64,000 bases of DNA from Nereocystis luetkeana (taxonomy: Eukaryota > Sar > Phaeophyceae > Laminariales > Laminariaceae): contig JARUPZ010000012.1 of the NCBI GenBank assembly GCA_031213475.1, positions 10,746,727 through 10,810,726 on the forward strand. The letters are read 5' to 3'. The position numbers and the translations under genes are program-made. Below, in pieces: positions 1 to 9,665 of the stretch (positions within the stretch are counted from its first letter, which is position 1; the number at the start of each line of letters is the position of its first letter). A model generated the notes under the pieces. It saw nothing but the letters and a program-made list of their open reading frames with translations, was not told the origin of the DNA and ran no database searches.

Positions 1-65
1 TTGATGTATTTTTCCTTCCTGAGCGAGCGTAGCGGGTGGCGTAGGCCACCCGAGGAGCGAAACGC
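1..65 (+). repeat. RepA, 3' end of a truncated unit with terminal hairpin
   Basis: The window opens inside the last ~65 bases of a RepA unit. It shows the T-rich lead, the GAGCGAGCGTAGCG block and a hairpin at 33-52 (8-base stem, loop GTAG), and then runs straight into the next unit. The stem reads CGGGTGGC/GCCACCCG, whereas other copies have GGGCGGC/GCCGCCC, so both arms changed together. No coding function is apparent. Confidence 0.8.
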
Positions 66-1193
66 CTTATACATAGAACTACATACTTAGATCACAACCC
101 CTGAGCGTGCTCGGTTGGTGCATCCCTGGCCTCTCAGGGCTCCCATTTCCAAACCGCCTCCTTTCATTACTTGCCGGACCTTTCCAGCAGTTCTTTGTTT
201 TCTCGGTCCTTCCTTCCTTTTTCCTTCTTTCGTTTCGTGTGCGTGCTTGTTTTCCGAGCACGGCATCGCGGGAGGACCCGGCACCGTCGCTGGTGCCAGC
301 GAGTGCTGGCGGGTAGAGGGGGGGTTGCAAGGAGCGCGGTCGCCGCTTTCGTGCCTAGGCGTCGCTTGTGCCTCGAGACACGAGGGATGAATAAACGGGC
401 TTTGTCTGGCTTCGATTTATGATTGTTGATAGAGTATGTACGAGTTTATAAAGGTCGTTCGGGAGGGCAAGATAATATTCAAGCGGTGCTTATTTTTGCG
501 ACCACGCTGAAGTTGAAAGAGGGAGGTGTGCAGTTTGAACACCAACGTTATCGAGCTGGCGAACGACGGCCACGGTGAGCACCGGGCTTCACGCGGGGCG
601 GGCGACGGGGCTGATTGTGGCAGAGAGTGATAAACGCTTTACCCGGACCGAATCGGTAGCGAGGTGGTCGCGAGAGGGGCGGGCGGCGTACGAGGCTGAG
701 AGAAAAGCTCTTCTGCGCGATTTTTTCTTTCCTTCTTTTCGACCGGGTGTAAGGTGTTCCAATCAGGCAGATAAATATTACACGAGAGGGGACGGGGATT
801 TTTTTTCCTTTCCAAGTTTTCGGTTTCATTTTGATTGTTTTTGCTGTGCTTTCGCTTTCTTCGTACATACAGTACAGACCAGACATAAAGCATATCGAAA
901 GAAAAAAATAAGTACAGACAGTTGTACCCTGCCTGGGGTGTATGTACGTACGTACGACATCCGCGACGCGAAGCGTATATGTGGCATCCAAGCTGATGTC
1001 GGAGCTGTTTTTTCCTGAAGCATGGCGGCGGGACTCTTGGCATTATCAAGTCGCCGGTTTGCAATTACGATCCTTGAAAACACTAAACTCAATCGTGGAC
1101 CTCTGTTCGCTTCGCATAATTTGATGTACTTTTTTTCTTCCTAAGCGAGCGTAGCGGGCGGCGTAGGCCGCCCGCGGAGCGAAGCGCCTTGTA
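66..1193 (+). repeat. RepA unit 1, full-length ~1.13 kb dispersed/tandem repeat
   Basis: The unit runs from the GAACTACATACTTAG start to the GC-rich hairpin at 1154-1175 (perfect 9-base stem GCGGGCGGC/GCCGCCCGC, loop GTAG). Near-identical copies lie at 18474-19602 and, in minus orientation, at 60533-61650; a diverged copy follows at 1194-2187. A reading frame at 575-1018 is partly shared between copies, starting from an STGLHA segment. It carries no recognisable domain and may be incidental. The unit has no terminal inverted repeats, so it is not a simple TIR transposon. It may be a satellite-like unit, or a non-autonomous element whose class I cannot assign. Confidence 0.85.
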
Positions 1194-2187
1194 TAAACCT
1201 ACATAACAATCTCTTTCTGAGCGTGCTCGGTTGGTACATCCCTGGCCTCTCAGAGCTCCCATTTGGACACCGCCTCCTTCAATTACTTGCCGGACCTTTC
1301 CAGCGGTTCTTTGATTTCTCCATGTTTCTCGCACGTGCAGTTATTTCTGCCTTTTTGCTTCTTTCGTTTTGTGTGCGTGCGTGTACTCAGAGCACGGCAC
1401 CGCGGGCGAGCCCGGCACCGTCGCGGGTGTCAGCGGGTGCTGGCGGATAGAGGGGGGGTTGCAAGGAGCCCGGTCGCCGTTTTCATGGCGAGGCGTCGCG
1501 TGTGCCTCGAGACACGAGAGAAGCATGAATGGATTCTGTCTGGCCTCCATCTGTGGAATTGGATATAATATGTACGAGTATATACGGGTCGTTCGGGATT
1601 GCAAAATAAGCTTCAAGCGGTACTTATTTTCGCGACCAAGCTGAAGTTCATACTGAGAGCTACGCAGTCCGAGCAACGAGGGCCACGGTGGTCACCGAGC
1701 TTCGCGCGAGGTGGGCGACGGAGCTCACTGTGGCAGAGAGGGAGGAAAGCTATACCCGGACCAACTCGGTGGCGAGGTGGTCGCGAGAGGGGCGGGCGCC
1801 ATACTTGGCTGAAAGAGAAGCGCTGCTGCTCGATTATTTCTTTTTGACCGGTGCAAGATGTTCCAATCAGGCAGAAAAATATTACATGAGAGGGGACGGG
1901 GATTTTTTGTGCTTCCCAACGTCTTCGGTTTCATTTTCATTGTTTTTGCGGTGCTGCTGCGCCGTGCTGTGCTTCCTCTTTCGTATATACAGCATATCAA
2001 AAGAAGAAAACAAGTACTCGTACCCTATCTGGGGTATGTGCGTACGTACCGCATGCTGGACGGAGCATGGAGCTTTTGGCATTTGGAAATCGCCTGTTTG
2101 CACCTAATTGTTTGGACCGTCTGTTTTGTTCCTCTCTTCTTCCTCGTACGTAAGCGAGCGTAGCGGGCGGAACCGCCCACGAGCTTG
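1194..2187 (+). repeat. RepA unit 2, diverged tandem copy
   Basis: Head-to-tail with unit 1 and joined to it at a TTGTATA sequence. The order of blocks is the same (GAGCGTGCTCGG start, CCTCGAGACACGAG block, CAATCAGGCAG block, GAGCGAGCG end) but many substitutions and deletions are present. It ends in a shortened hairpin, GGGCGG/CCGCCC, at 2165-2178 with a 2-base loop. The stem is still perfectly complementary although the loop and flanks changed. Confidence 0.8.
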
Positions 2188-2426
2188 TACATATATACGT
2201 ATTGGTACAGCTGTAGAGTTAGCCCTTTTACCACAGCACAGCAAAGCATAATATATCCTACCGGACACCAACTTCAAGTGATTTGTTCCCGAAAACGTTG
2301 GTCGAGACAGGAAGGGGTTCGCCCTCTTACCACTGCAAACTACCGGTGTACCCAACACTAGTTCCCAGTCCTTAGTTCCCAAAGGCGTTGGTCCATAAAT
2401 TCTGAAGCGGTTATAACCCTTCTACT
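2188..2426. other. Intergenic spacer
   Basis: No coding signal, RNA gene or repeat shared with the rest of the window was recognised. It is loosely repetitive around TTCCCGAAAACGTTGGTC and TTCCCAAAGGCGTTGGTC. Confidence 0.4.
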
Positions 2427-2538
2427 ATGACGGGGACCCTATTGAATAGGACCTACGGTAAACACTACCAGGTAAAACCTATATATTTCGCTGTTTTTAC
2501 CAACAATACTTGGTCCTATTTACTATGGCCCCCCGTAA
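2427..2538. mobile_element. 112-base MITE (family I), TTACGGGGGACC-type termini
   Basis: Imperfect terminal inverted repeats (GACGGGGACCCTATTGAATAGGACC on the left, GGTCCTATTTACTATGGCCCCCCGTAA on the right) enclose a centre that contains CTACCAGGTA. Related copies are at 3060-3171 and 15432-15544. Family length is ~112 bases. It is too short to encode anything, so any mobility would need a transposase in trans. Confidence 0.7.
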
Positions 2539-2813
2539 TAAGACTAGTGCTGTACGTATGAAGCACACTGATTCCAAGCCATTTGTTCCCAAAAGCGTCC
2601 GTGCATGCAACACCTAAAGGGGGTTAACGCTTCCACCACTCTAAACTATTTCGGAGCATTTTGACTAAAAAAAAACAAGGGTGCAAATCTCATGGAGTTA
2701 CTCCTTTTCCAGGTATGCACAACCTCAAAATATGATCACACGTAGCTTCCAAGAATTTTCTCCACAAAAATGTGGGTGCACTTCCAGAGGGAGCTAAAAT
2801 GATGAGGTCTCAC

Positions 2814-2946
2814 CATTATCGCGATCTCGCGGAAGACGTTCTCGTCGGGGAATTGCCGCATGCGCTCCAGCCTAGAGCTCTTGATCGCCACGCCGAACGG
2901 TCGTTGCGCTGTCGGGGCAGCAGCAACACCACCAGGCGACCCCGCC
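2814..2946 (-). CDS. Isolated exon resembling a protein kinase N-lobe
   Basis: On the minus strand an AG acceptor after GGTTTC (2947-2950) opens a 133-base exon that closes at ATG|GTGAGA (donor 2808-2813). The reading frame contains GSPGGV, like a glycine-rich loop, then VAIK (the invariant kinase lysine) about 15 residues on, then ENVFREI, like the conserved glutamate region of helix C. This order and spacing fit the start of a serine/threonine kinase domain. I could not find the HRD or DFG exons in the neighbouring sequence. It is either one exon of a gene with long repeat-filled introns or a stranded fragment. The domain call is inference from three short motifs. Confidence 0.4.
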
Positions 2947-3059
2947 CTGAAACCATGGGGGGAAAAGGCGACAAGACACCCACGTACGGGGGGGGGGACA
3001 GACAAAAGAGGTCACGTTACAATTTTGGGAACCATAGAATATAGGACCGAATATTGTTC

Positions 3060-3250
3060 TTACGGGGGACCATAGTTAACAGGACCTATGGTACACATAA
3101 AAACCTACCAGGTATATGTTTAACTATTTTTACTAACAATATTTGGTCCTGTTAACTATGGCCCCCCGTAATAGTAAAAGTAGGTAAACATATACCTGGT
3201 GGGTGTTTGTGTGTACCATGGGTCCTATTTACTATGGTCCCCGTGATATT
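3060..3250. mobile_element. MITE family I copy with an attached inverted partial copy
   Basis: A complete copy lies at 3060-3171, with TTACGGGGGACCATAGTTAA at its left end and the complementary right end. It is followed at 3172-3250 by about 78 bases of the same element in reverse. The result is terminus, body, terminus, reversed body, terminus, which forms a large palindrome. The centre carries TACCAGGTA at 3106-3114. Confidence 0.75.
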
Positions 3251-4237
3251 GATACCAATTACCGGTATGTTATAATATCAGCAACAGCATGGTACTATAG
3301 CCGTCAATGTAATCATCCTTCAGTATGCATATCATAGTCCAAACGATGATTATATTTGCGGATCATACAATATGTCTTGTATTGATCTCAATATTCATGT
3401 GTGCGAAATTATCGTACTTTTTCGAACTTTTCTCTTCGTTCGGGCATTTTTTGGCGAAACGCTATGTAGTGGTCACGGGAAGCCCGGCCGGACACATCAT
3501 TGGTTGAGGTCCGGGCTCGATCCGTGCCTTCTGGAGGGCGTGGCAAGCCCTCAAAGTTTTTTTTTCGGTGGGAGTGGATAGGACGATTTCCCTGGTTTCA
3601 GTACGAAAGGCCTTATTTTGTACGTACGTACGTACCGGTAAAATGTCGTCAGCCTTTTGCCCCTTCACGAGCACACAGCCCAGACATGTACCAGGTAGAC
3701 AATGGACAACATGCACAGAGCACAACGTTACAACGCTGCAGCGCATACGCACCCGCAGGCAACACCGTGCGTGTGTCACACACTCATCTGCGCTGTACTG
3801 CTGTGGCTAATTGTATTTATCGGAGCCTGCGGTCCGTAATCCACCATCTACCTCTCTTTGCTGCTGCTCATGTGTGACACATCCACGCACACTCTAAACC
3901 GGAATGTAAGGACCGTTTGGATTGAATATATGAGTATCTAAGCTGTCCATATATTTCCGACGTTTTGTGTTTCTTGGCCGAGGCACACCCAAGAAGTCTA
4001 CTGTAGACATCAGACAACACGCACAGAACACAAACAACGTTACACTCCCGCCTACTGCTGTTGGAGCGGGCCACACCACGCGCGTGTGTGTCGCAGGTGC
4101 GAGGTGTACTGCCATGAAGGCTAGTTGCTTCATCGGAGGCTGCGGTTCGTCATCTGTCATCACCACCTCTCTCTTTTTCTTCTGCTGTGCTGCTATCGCA
4201 TGTGTGTGCGGTGTGTCGTGCGCGCCATGAAAATTAT
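3251..4237. other. Non-coding stretch with a diverged ~300-base internal duplication
   Basis: The blocks around 3720-3860 and 4010-4210 share a similar order (ACGTTACA, then a GTGTGTGT(C) block, then a CATC..ACCTCTCT block before TGCTGTGC-type sequence). This looks like an old local duplication. A (GTAC)n run is at about 3620-3636. No gene or RNA is recognised. Confidence 0.4.
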
Positions 4238-4281
4238 TACCAGGTAACATGTATCTTTGTGAATGTACCCTGGTAATAAAA

Positions 4282-4338
4282 TGGCCACGATGCCCGATTA
4301 TGGACTTGAAGGCGCGGGTTCAATCCTCGTAAAGGCCA
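4282..4338 (+). other. tRNA-like fragment with a B box
   Basis: A 57-base segment has complementary ends (TGGCC/GGCCA) and a T-arm-like block with the B box GGTTCAATCCT at 4317-4327. There is no proper D arm, so it is not a complete tRNA. It is more likely a decayed tRNA or SINE head. Confidence 0.3.
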
Positions 4339-4553
4339 TGTCTTGTTTTTGTTTTTTTTTACTTTGGTTCAACTTTTTCTGTATCATAAACGTACAGTAC
4401 GTAACCCAGACACCCCGACACCACTGACAACAAACATCACACGAGCAGTGCAGGACGTGTTCGTGTACTACAACCAGCTGGCTACAACGCTCTAGGCAGC
4501 CGAATCTCGTTTTTTTGTGGTTTTTCGGATCTTCCTAGGGCTCCCGCACATTT

Positions 4554-4613
4554 GCGCGACCACGGACTCCTTCGTCAGAGAGTTAATGTGAGAACAACAA
4601 CAACAACAACAAC
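4554..4613 (+). repeat. LINE-type 3' tail fragment ending in (AAC)n
   Basis: The order GCGACCACGGACT, then GTTAATGTGAGAAC, then (AAC)n repeats what is seen on the minus strand at the 3' end of the LINE near 5330-5395. This is therefore a truncated second LINE end, or a SINE that borrowed the LINE tail, inserted in the opposite orientation about 0.8 kb away. Confidence 0.6.
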
Positions 4614-4884
4614 ACGCCTGCCGCCCGCGTGTGCGGTAGTTTGTCCGTGCTGTATTGCTGTGGCTTGCAAGTAATACGTGGTACCAGATTCGCAGTTGCT
4701 TTTTTTTTCGAACCCTGCGATCTGTAAAGCTGGGGGCTTCTTCTCTGCTGTTGTGCGATACATGCATGCATGGTTGAACAGGTACAGCAACACTGCTGCT
4801 GCTGCTGCAGTGCGATTTTCGTGGGCAGCCGAGTGTGGCCGAGAGTTCGAGCCCCTTCTTCGGTACATCCTTGCCTACTCCTTC

Positions 4885-4977
4885 AACCCCTTTAGGACCG
4901 CAGTCCCGTTTTGGGGACAAAGCACTCTAATTCTAGATAGTTTGTCCCCAAAACGGGACCGCGGTTCTAAAAGGGTT
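4885..4977. mobile_element. 93-base foldback MITE (family J)
   Basis: Inverted arms begin AACCCCTTTAGGACCG and AACCCTTTTAGAACCG and continue through TCCCGTTTTGGGGACAAA, leaving only a ~20-base loop. A second copy is at 23270-23374 and an end fragment is near 5255-5275. There is no clear target duplication. Confidence 0.65.
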
Positions 4978-5324
4978 AAATAGTATCCCCCACTACACTG
5001 GTACTGCTGCGTTCCGTGTGTCACGCGACGAGTGCTTTTTAATCCTTTTTTTTTGTCGGCAGTACTCGGTTTTTTGGGGGAGAGGCCTTCTTCGCCTTGG
5101 GCGCCACAACAAAAAACATGCATTAACATACTGACAAATATGATACTTCGAAGTACAATGTTTGGCGGACTCATCAAGAAATTTTATAAAAGCGATTCAG
5201 TCAGTAGTAATAGTCCCACACTAATTCCATGCATGTTGCCTCCGAGAACGCGGATGCAGTTCTAAAAGGGTCTATTAATATTATACCATTAATAATAGTT
5301 TACATGTCCAAATGTCCAGCACTA

Positions 5325-5773
5325 CTGATGTTGTTGTTGTTGTTCTCACATTAACTCACAATACAATGCAGTCCGTGGTCGCAGGACAGGCTCCAATAAC
5401 TCTGGAGTGGAAGAAATACCTCAAGTAAAACAGAGGCAAAAACAAAAAACAAGCATACGCACTCCACCACTGCGGACACCAGGGAAGCAAAAAGGATAAT
5501 AGCAGACAAAAACCTAAAAAAGAAGATGAAGCGAAGCAAAAAAACAAAACAAAATAAAAACAGAAGCAGATAGCAAAACGCAAAAAAAGGCAAAACGGAC
5601 CATACTAACAAAGACACAAAGAGGTACAAACGGGAAGGGACAAAAAAGCGATAATCACGGGCGGGGGGGAAAGAAAAGACGAAAGACGAAAGGCAGGCAC
5701 TGGAGCATACAAACACGCAACGTTGCCCAGATGGCACCATGCTAGTTACTTGGGTCCCAAAGAAGGGAGTGCA
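5325..5773 (-). other. LINE 3' untranslated region and (AAC)n tail
   Basis: Downstream of the LINE stop codon (reading the minus strand) is a pyrimidine-rich stretch that ends in GTTAATGTGAGAAC followed by (AAC)n at about 5328-5345. RTE-type LINEs typically end in short microsatellites rather than poly(A), which fits. The outer boundary of the element is placed at the AAC run. Confidence 0.65.
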
Positions 5774-8700
5774 TCATGACGATGATGGCCATAACCAGGC
5801 TTCAGTCTGTTGGGCAGACCGCCTCCCCCCCCCATTCCCCCTCGTCCCCCTTTCGCCCCCCCCCTCTTCCCTGCCATTCTGCGCACTCGCGTTGGCGTCA
5901 ACGGCTGTGGTCGTTGTTGCAGCTATTCTATGCCGTTCTGCCGATGCCTCCTTCTCATCTGTATGCCATTTCCGCATGAAGGCCTCCGCCCCTTCGTCGA
6001 CCCGTCGGAACCATCTGCCAGCTTTCTGTGCTGCCTCGCGCCACCCTTCGAGCTTGATGCCGAACTCCTTGAGGTCCTCCTCAAGGTACCTCATCCAGTC
6101 CCACTCCTGTCCTCCGGAGTAACCCTTACCCCCAACCATCTCCCCAAACATCACCCTCTTCGGCAAACGCTCCTCTCCCATGCGTGTCACAAAGCCCGCA
6201 AACAAGAGCCTACGTCTGCGTACCGTCGTCTCAACGCTTTCAGATTTTGTCCTGAGAAGCGCGCTAGCATAGGATAGAATGTGGTCTTCGCGCTTTCGTT
6301 TTCGCCAGCCGATGCATCGGAGGAGCATCTTGTGGTGGACCTCCCGTAGCCTACCGTAATCAGTCTTGCTCGGGCTCCAAGTAACGCAACCGTAAAGCAA
6401 CGTTTCGATCACCTCGGCTCTCAGCATTCGCACCTTCAGGCGTAGGCGCACACCCGGGCGGTCATAGATTTCCATCTTATACCGTCCGAAGCATGCCCAT
6501 GCCCTCTGGAGTCGACGCGTTACCTCGACACTTCTGCCCGTCCAATCTGCGCTGATAGCCCCGCCCAGATACACAAACTCGGTCGTTTGTTTGTACACTT
6601 GGCCGGCTGCGGTGACGGTGAACGGCACGTTCCCCCCATCTTTCGTTTGCAGACACATTATCTCCGTCTTGGCCTCCGAGACCGTCAGGCCGAAAGCGGC
6701 ACACGCAGACACGATCACCGCCATCATCCTCTCCAGGCCGTTGGGTGATCTCGATACTATGCCTGCATCGTCAGCATAGAGCATAGCCCACAGTGTCTGG
6801 GCCTCTTTATCATTCCCCTGTCCGTCGGCGTGCCCGACCCGTGCCTTCCCCCTCTTCTTTTTCTTCTTCTCCTGCTTTCGTTGGAGTGGAACCAAGCTGT
6901 CCGTGATGGCTTCATCAGCAGCGAAACATTTCTCCGCCACACGCAGCACCGCTGTAAAAAACATGTTGAACAACAATGGCGCGAGCACACACCCTTGCCG
7001 TAGGCCCTGTTTCACGTCGAACATATCTGAGCACTCGCCGTCATCCAGCCGCACGCATGCTCGCATGCCGTCGTGGAATTGGCGGATAACGGTGAACATT
7101 CTAGGTGGCACGCCAAAGCGAGCCAAGACAGCCCACAGGAGGCTTCGGTCGACGGAGTCATAGGCTTTGGTGAGGTCGACCAAGCACATGAACAGCGGAG
7201 TGTCCTTCTTCCTTGCCAATTCCTGCAAGCGTCGCACCACGAACATCATGTCGACCGTCGATCGTTCGGGCCTAAAGCCACACTGCTCCTCTGGCAGGAT
7301 GCCTTCCCGTTCGCAGTAGTCGCTGAGTCGGCGTGCGATGACTTTGAGGAGTACTTTGCCGGCATGCGCGACAAGGGAAATGCCACGATAGTTACCACAC
7401 TCCGTCCTGTCTTTCTTCTTGTGCAGCACCTTAATCGTTGCATCCTTCCATTGCTGCGGCACGACCCCTCCCCTCCACACAGCGACGATAATCTCGTAGA
7501 AGCTTCCCAAGGTGTCCGAGTCTCCCTCGTCGGCCAGGACCTTCAGAAGTTCAGCTGGGAGACCATCAGGCCCAACCGCCTTGCGGTTCGCCATCGCCCT
7601 GATTTCGTCTTCCGCCTCGTATCTAGACGGGACGTCGTCCAGCGGACTGCACGAGGGCCAGACCTTGAGCTCATCGACGATAGTCGGGTCGAGGGTCAAT
7701 GACTTGGTGTTTAGCAGCTTATGGAACCACCTTACCCATCGTTCCCGGATGAGGCCTATGTCTCGTAGTAATCTACCTTCCTCGTCCCTGATGTACTGCG
7801 AATGGAAAGTCCTCTTTCCTTCCACATTCATCCCCTTAAGGTGCTTGTAGAACCCAAACTGATCGCCTTCTTGGATACGCCTTTCGAGTTGACGGACGTA
7901 TTCCTCGAAGAACTTCTGCACTCCGTCCGTCCTCGCACGTTTGAGCTGTTTAGTGGCAATCTTCACAGCCTTTCGCAGATTTTTGTCTTCCGGGTTAGCA
8001 CGTAGTTGCGTCCTCGCATTTTCCATCTCCTGCCATCGTGAGTGCACCTCTGCTTTTACCTCTTCGGGCGTACACCAGCCCAGCGGCCCTTGTTTTCGAC
8101 TGGTATGAGGTGCTAGTTTAGCAGCAGTCGACAGCACGGTCTCCACTAGAGCAGTTGCCTTATCATCGACACTCCCAATTGTACCAGGCGGTGGAGGGGT
8201 AAGTTTGGTTATCTCCCTGTTGAGGTCCGCTCGGAGACCGGGGTCTGCCATCAACCGTTGTAGATCAATAGCTCGTTTTCCGCTGCCTGCTTTTACCCTC
8301 CGATTCGGCGCGAACCGACCCAAGAGGCGAATATTGCAGACCACGAGGTTGTGGTCAGATTCATGCCGATCCTCTGGTGGTTTCCGTACTGTCATGTTGC
8401 GGACCAGGCGTCGATCAACTTGCCGAGTAAGGATGTAGTCTAGCCTACACTGACCCTTCCCGGAGTTCGGAGATTGGAAAGTGTACGACACTCCGCGAGT
8501 AGGTGTGGCAAAGAACGTGTTGAGGAGCGCAAGCCTGTTGTCAGCTGCGTGGAGGAGTAGTCGCTCTCCGTCGTTGTTCAATTCATCGCGCCCGTATTTA
8601 CCCATCACCTTACTGCCGGCACATCCGCTCTCTCGCTTGCCGGTGCGAGCATTTGCATCCAAGAGCACAAGTAGGTGATCCCCACTTGGGACCCCCGAGA

Positions 8701-9541
8701 CGACTTTGTTCAGTTCGCTCCAGAAGTGATCTTTCTCGCGAACGGGTGCATCCAGTATCGGCGCATAACCGACAACAAAAGAAACAGCATTTGTGCCCTC
8801 AAGTTGAATGCGAACTTTCATCAGTCTGGCACTAACGCACTCCACCTCGAGACCATCCTTGCCCACACCTGCCACAATAGACTCCCTGACAGCTAGTCCT
8901 ACACCATGGGTGCCCTTCCTCTCGTATTTGCTGCCGTCTGCTCCAGAGCAAAAAATCGTGTATCCAGCTGCTGTGAACGTGCTATGCCCGTCTCGCCTAG
9001 TCTCTTGGAGACCTACGACATCGCATCCTAGTTCCTGGCATACCTTCATGATGACCTCGCTGTGGTCGATGCCATTTTTGCCGTTGAAGGCGAGTGTACG
9101 AACATTGAACGTACCCACGACGAGTTCCCCAGCTCTGTACCTAGCCCTAGCATCTGAGCGTAACCTTCGAGCTTCTCTGCGACCTTTCCGACCTTGCCTC
9201 CTCTTCTTCCGTGCTGCGTGTTTTTTTTCCTCTACCCTCCGCTTTTCCCAGGCGGTGGGTTTCTTCCGTTCCGTGTTTTTTCGCCCGGCCCGGTTCGTGC
9301 CGAGGTTCCGACGTGCTGGGAGCAGCAATCCCAACGCGCCTCGACGCCCATCATCTCCTAGATGACGTCGAATGGGGTGCTTACTCACGTGGATCCTATC
9401 CTTTCTTCTCCGTTCGCTACGAGTTCCACGCTTTCCGCGACGGTGATACGACACGGCTACCGCAGGCAATACTGCCGCGTGGAAAAAATCCGCGAGGAAA
9501 ATTTCCGCCATATCGCTGGCCATCACCGCCGGCTCGACCAT
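5774..9541 (-). CDS. RTE-like LINE polyprotein: APE endonuclease plus reverse transcriptase
   Basis: One uninterrupted 1255-codon frame. A basic, possibly nucleic-acid-binding N-terminus spans residues ~30-135. An AP-endonuclease-like domain spans ~140-405, with FNVRTL at 145-150, GLQET at 177-181, LDAN around 294-297, RLDYI at 366-370 and SDH at 395-397, so the usual catalytic set is present. The reverse transcriptase spans ~640-1000, with TKAYD at 791-795, [10 protein letters not shown] around 846-855 and the YADD active site at 922-925. The C-terminal region has LLYGCVTW and an RRRRLLFAG stretch typical of RTE elements. The enzyme would nick chromosomal DNA and prime reverse transcription there. 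The single ORF, the absence of RNase H and the AAC tail support the RTE clade. The first methionine after in-frame sequence was taken as the start. I see no stop or frameshift, so this copy may be active. Confidence 0.93.
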   Translation of the reverse strand: MVEPAVMASDMAEIFLADFFHAAVLPAVAVSYHRRGKRGTRSERRRKDRIHVSKHPIRRHLGDDGRRGALGLLLPARRNLGTNRAGRKNTERKKPTAWEKRRVEEKKHAARKKRRQGRKGRREARRLRSDARARYRAGELVVGTFNVRTLAFNGKNGIDHSEVIMKVCQELGCDVVGLQETRRDGHSTFTAAGYTIFCSGADGSKYERKGTHGVGLAVRESIVAGVGKDGLEVECVSARLMKVRIQLEGTNAVSFVVGYAPILDAPVREKDHFWSELNKVVSGVPSGDHLLVLLDANARTGKRESGCAGSKVMGKYGRDELNNDGERLLLHAADNRLALLNTFFATPTRGVSYTFQSPNSGKGQCRLDYILTRQVDRRLVRNMTVRKPPEDRHESDHNLVVCNIRLLGRFAPNRRVKAGSGKRAIDLQRLMADPGLRADLNREITKLTPPPPGTIGSVDDKATALVETVLSTAAKLAPHTSRKQGPLGWCTPEEVKAEVHSRWQEMENARTQLRANPEDKNLRKAVKIATKQLKRARTDGVQKFFEEYVRQLERRIQEGDQFGFYKHLKGMNVEGKRTFHSQYIRDEEGRLLRDIGLIRERWVRWFHKLLNTKSLTLDPTIVDELKVWPSCSPLDDVPSRYEAEDEIRAMANRKAVGPDGLPAELLKVLADEGDSDTLGSFYEIIVAVWRGGVVPQQWKDATIKVLHKKKDRTECGNYRGISLVAHAGKVLLKVIARRLSDYCEREGILPEEQCGFRPERSTVDMMFVVRRLQELARKKDTPLFMCLVDLTKAYDSVDRSLLWAVLARFGVPPRMFTVIRQFHDGMRACVRLDDGECSDMFDVKQGLRQGCVLAPLLFNMFFTAVLRVAEKCFAADEAITDSLVPLQRKQEKKKKKRGKARVGHADGQGNDKEAQTLWAMLYADDAGIVSRSPNGLERMMAVIVSACAAFGLTVSEAKTEIMCLQTKDGGNVPFTVTAAGQVYKQTTEFVYLGGAISADWTGRSVEVTRRLQRAWACFGRYKMEIYDRPGVRLRLKVRMLRAEVIETLLYGCVTWSPSKTDYGRLREVHHKMLLRCIGWRKRKREDHILSYASALLRTKSESVETTVRRRRLLFAGFVTRMGEERLPKRVMFGEMVGGKGYSGGQEWDWMRYLEEDLKEFGIKLEGWREAAQKAGRWFRRVDEGAEAFMRKWHTDEKEASAERHRIAATTTTAVDANASAQNGREEGGGERGTRGNGGGRRSAQQTEAWLWPSSS

Positions 9542-9665
9542 GCTCGAACGCTAGTTAGACGCGCAAGCAAGGTCAAGGCCGCGCTCCACTGGGAGCTCTA
9601 GCACGTGTTGGGGAAGCCACAGGCCGGAGCTCCACCCCGGCCGGGGAGCAGCCGAATGCACCAGG
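9542..9665 (-). other. Probable LINE 5' untranslated region
   Basis: About 120 GC-rich bases lie upstream of the LINE start on the minus strand, up to the point near 9660 where composition changes to the AT-richer background. The exact 5' end and target duplication could not be fixed. Confidence 0.4.

Noticed and set aside
575..1018. 147-codon frame in RepA, partly shared between RepA copies
   Set aside because: The conservation follows overall nucleotide identity of the repeat. The diverged copy breaks the second half, there is no domain, and the opposite strand is equally open.
1121..1200. Helitron 3' end (hairpin near terminus)
   Set aside because: The hairpin is followed by GCGCCTTGTA rather than a CTRR end, no TC start was found at the other end, and there is no A/T target junction. 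Kept as unclassified.
8808..9365. 185-codon and other plus-strand frames opposite the LINE
   Set aside because: Antisense shadows of the LINE coding sequence without recognisable domains.
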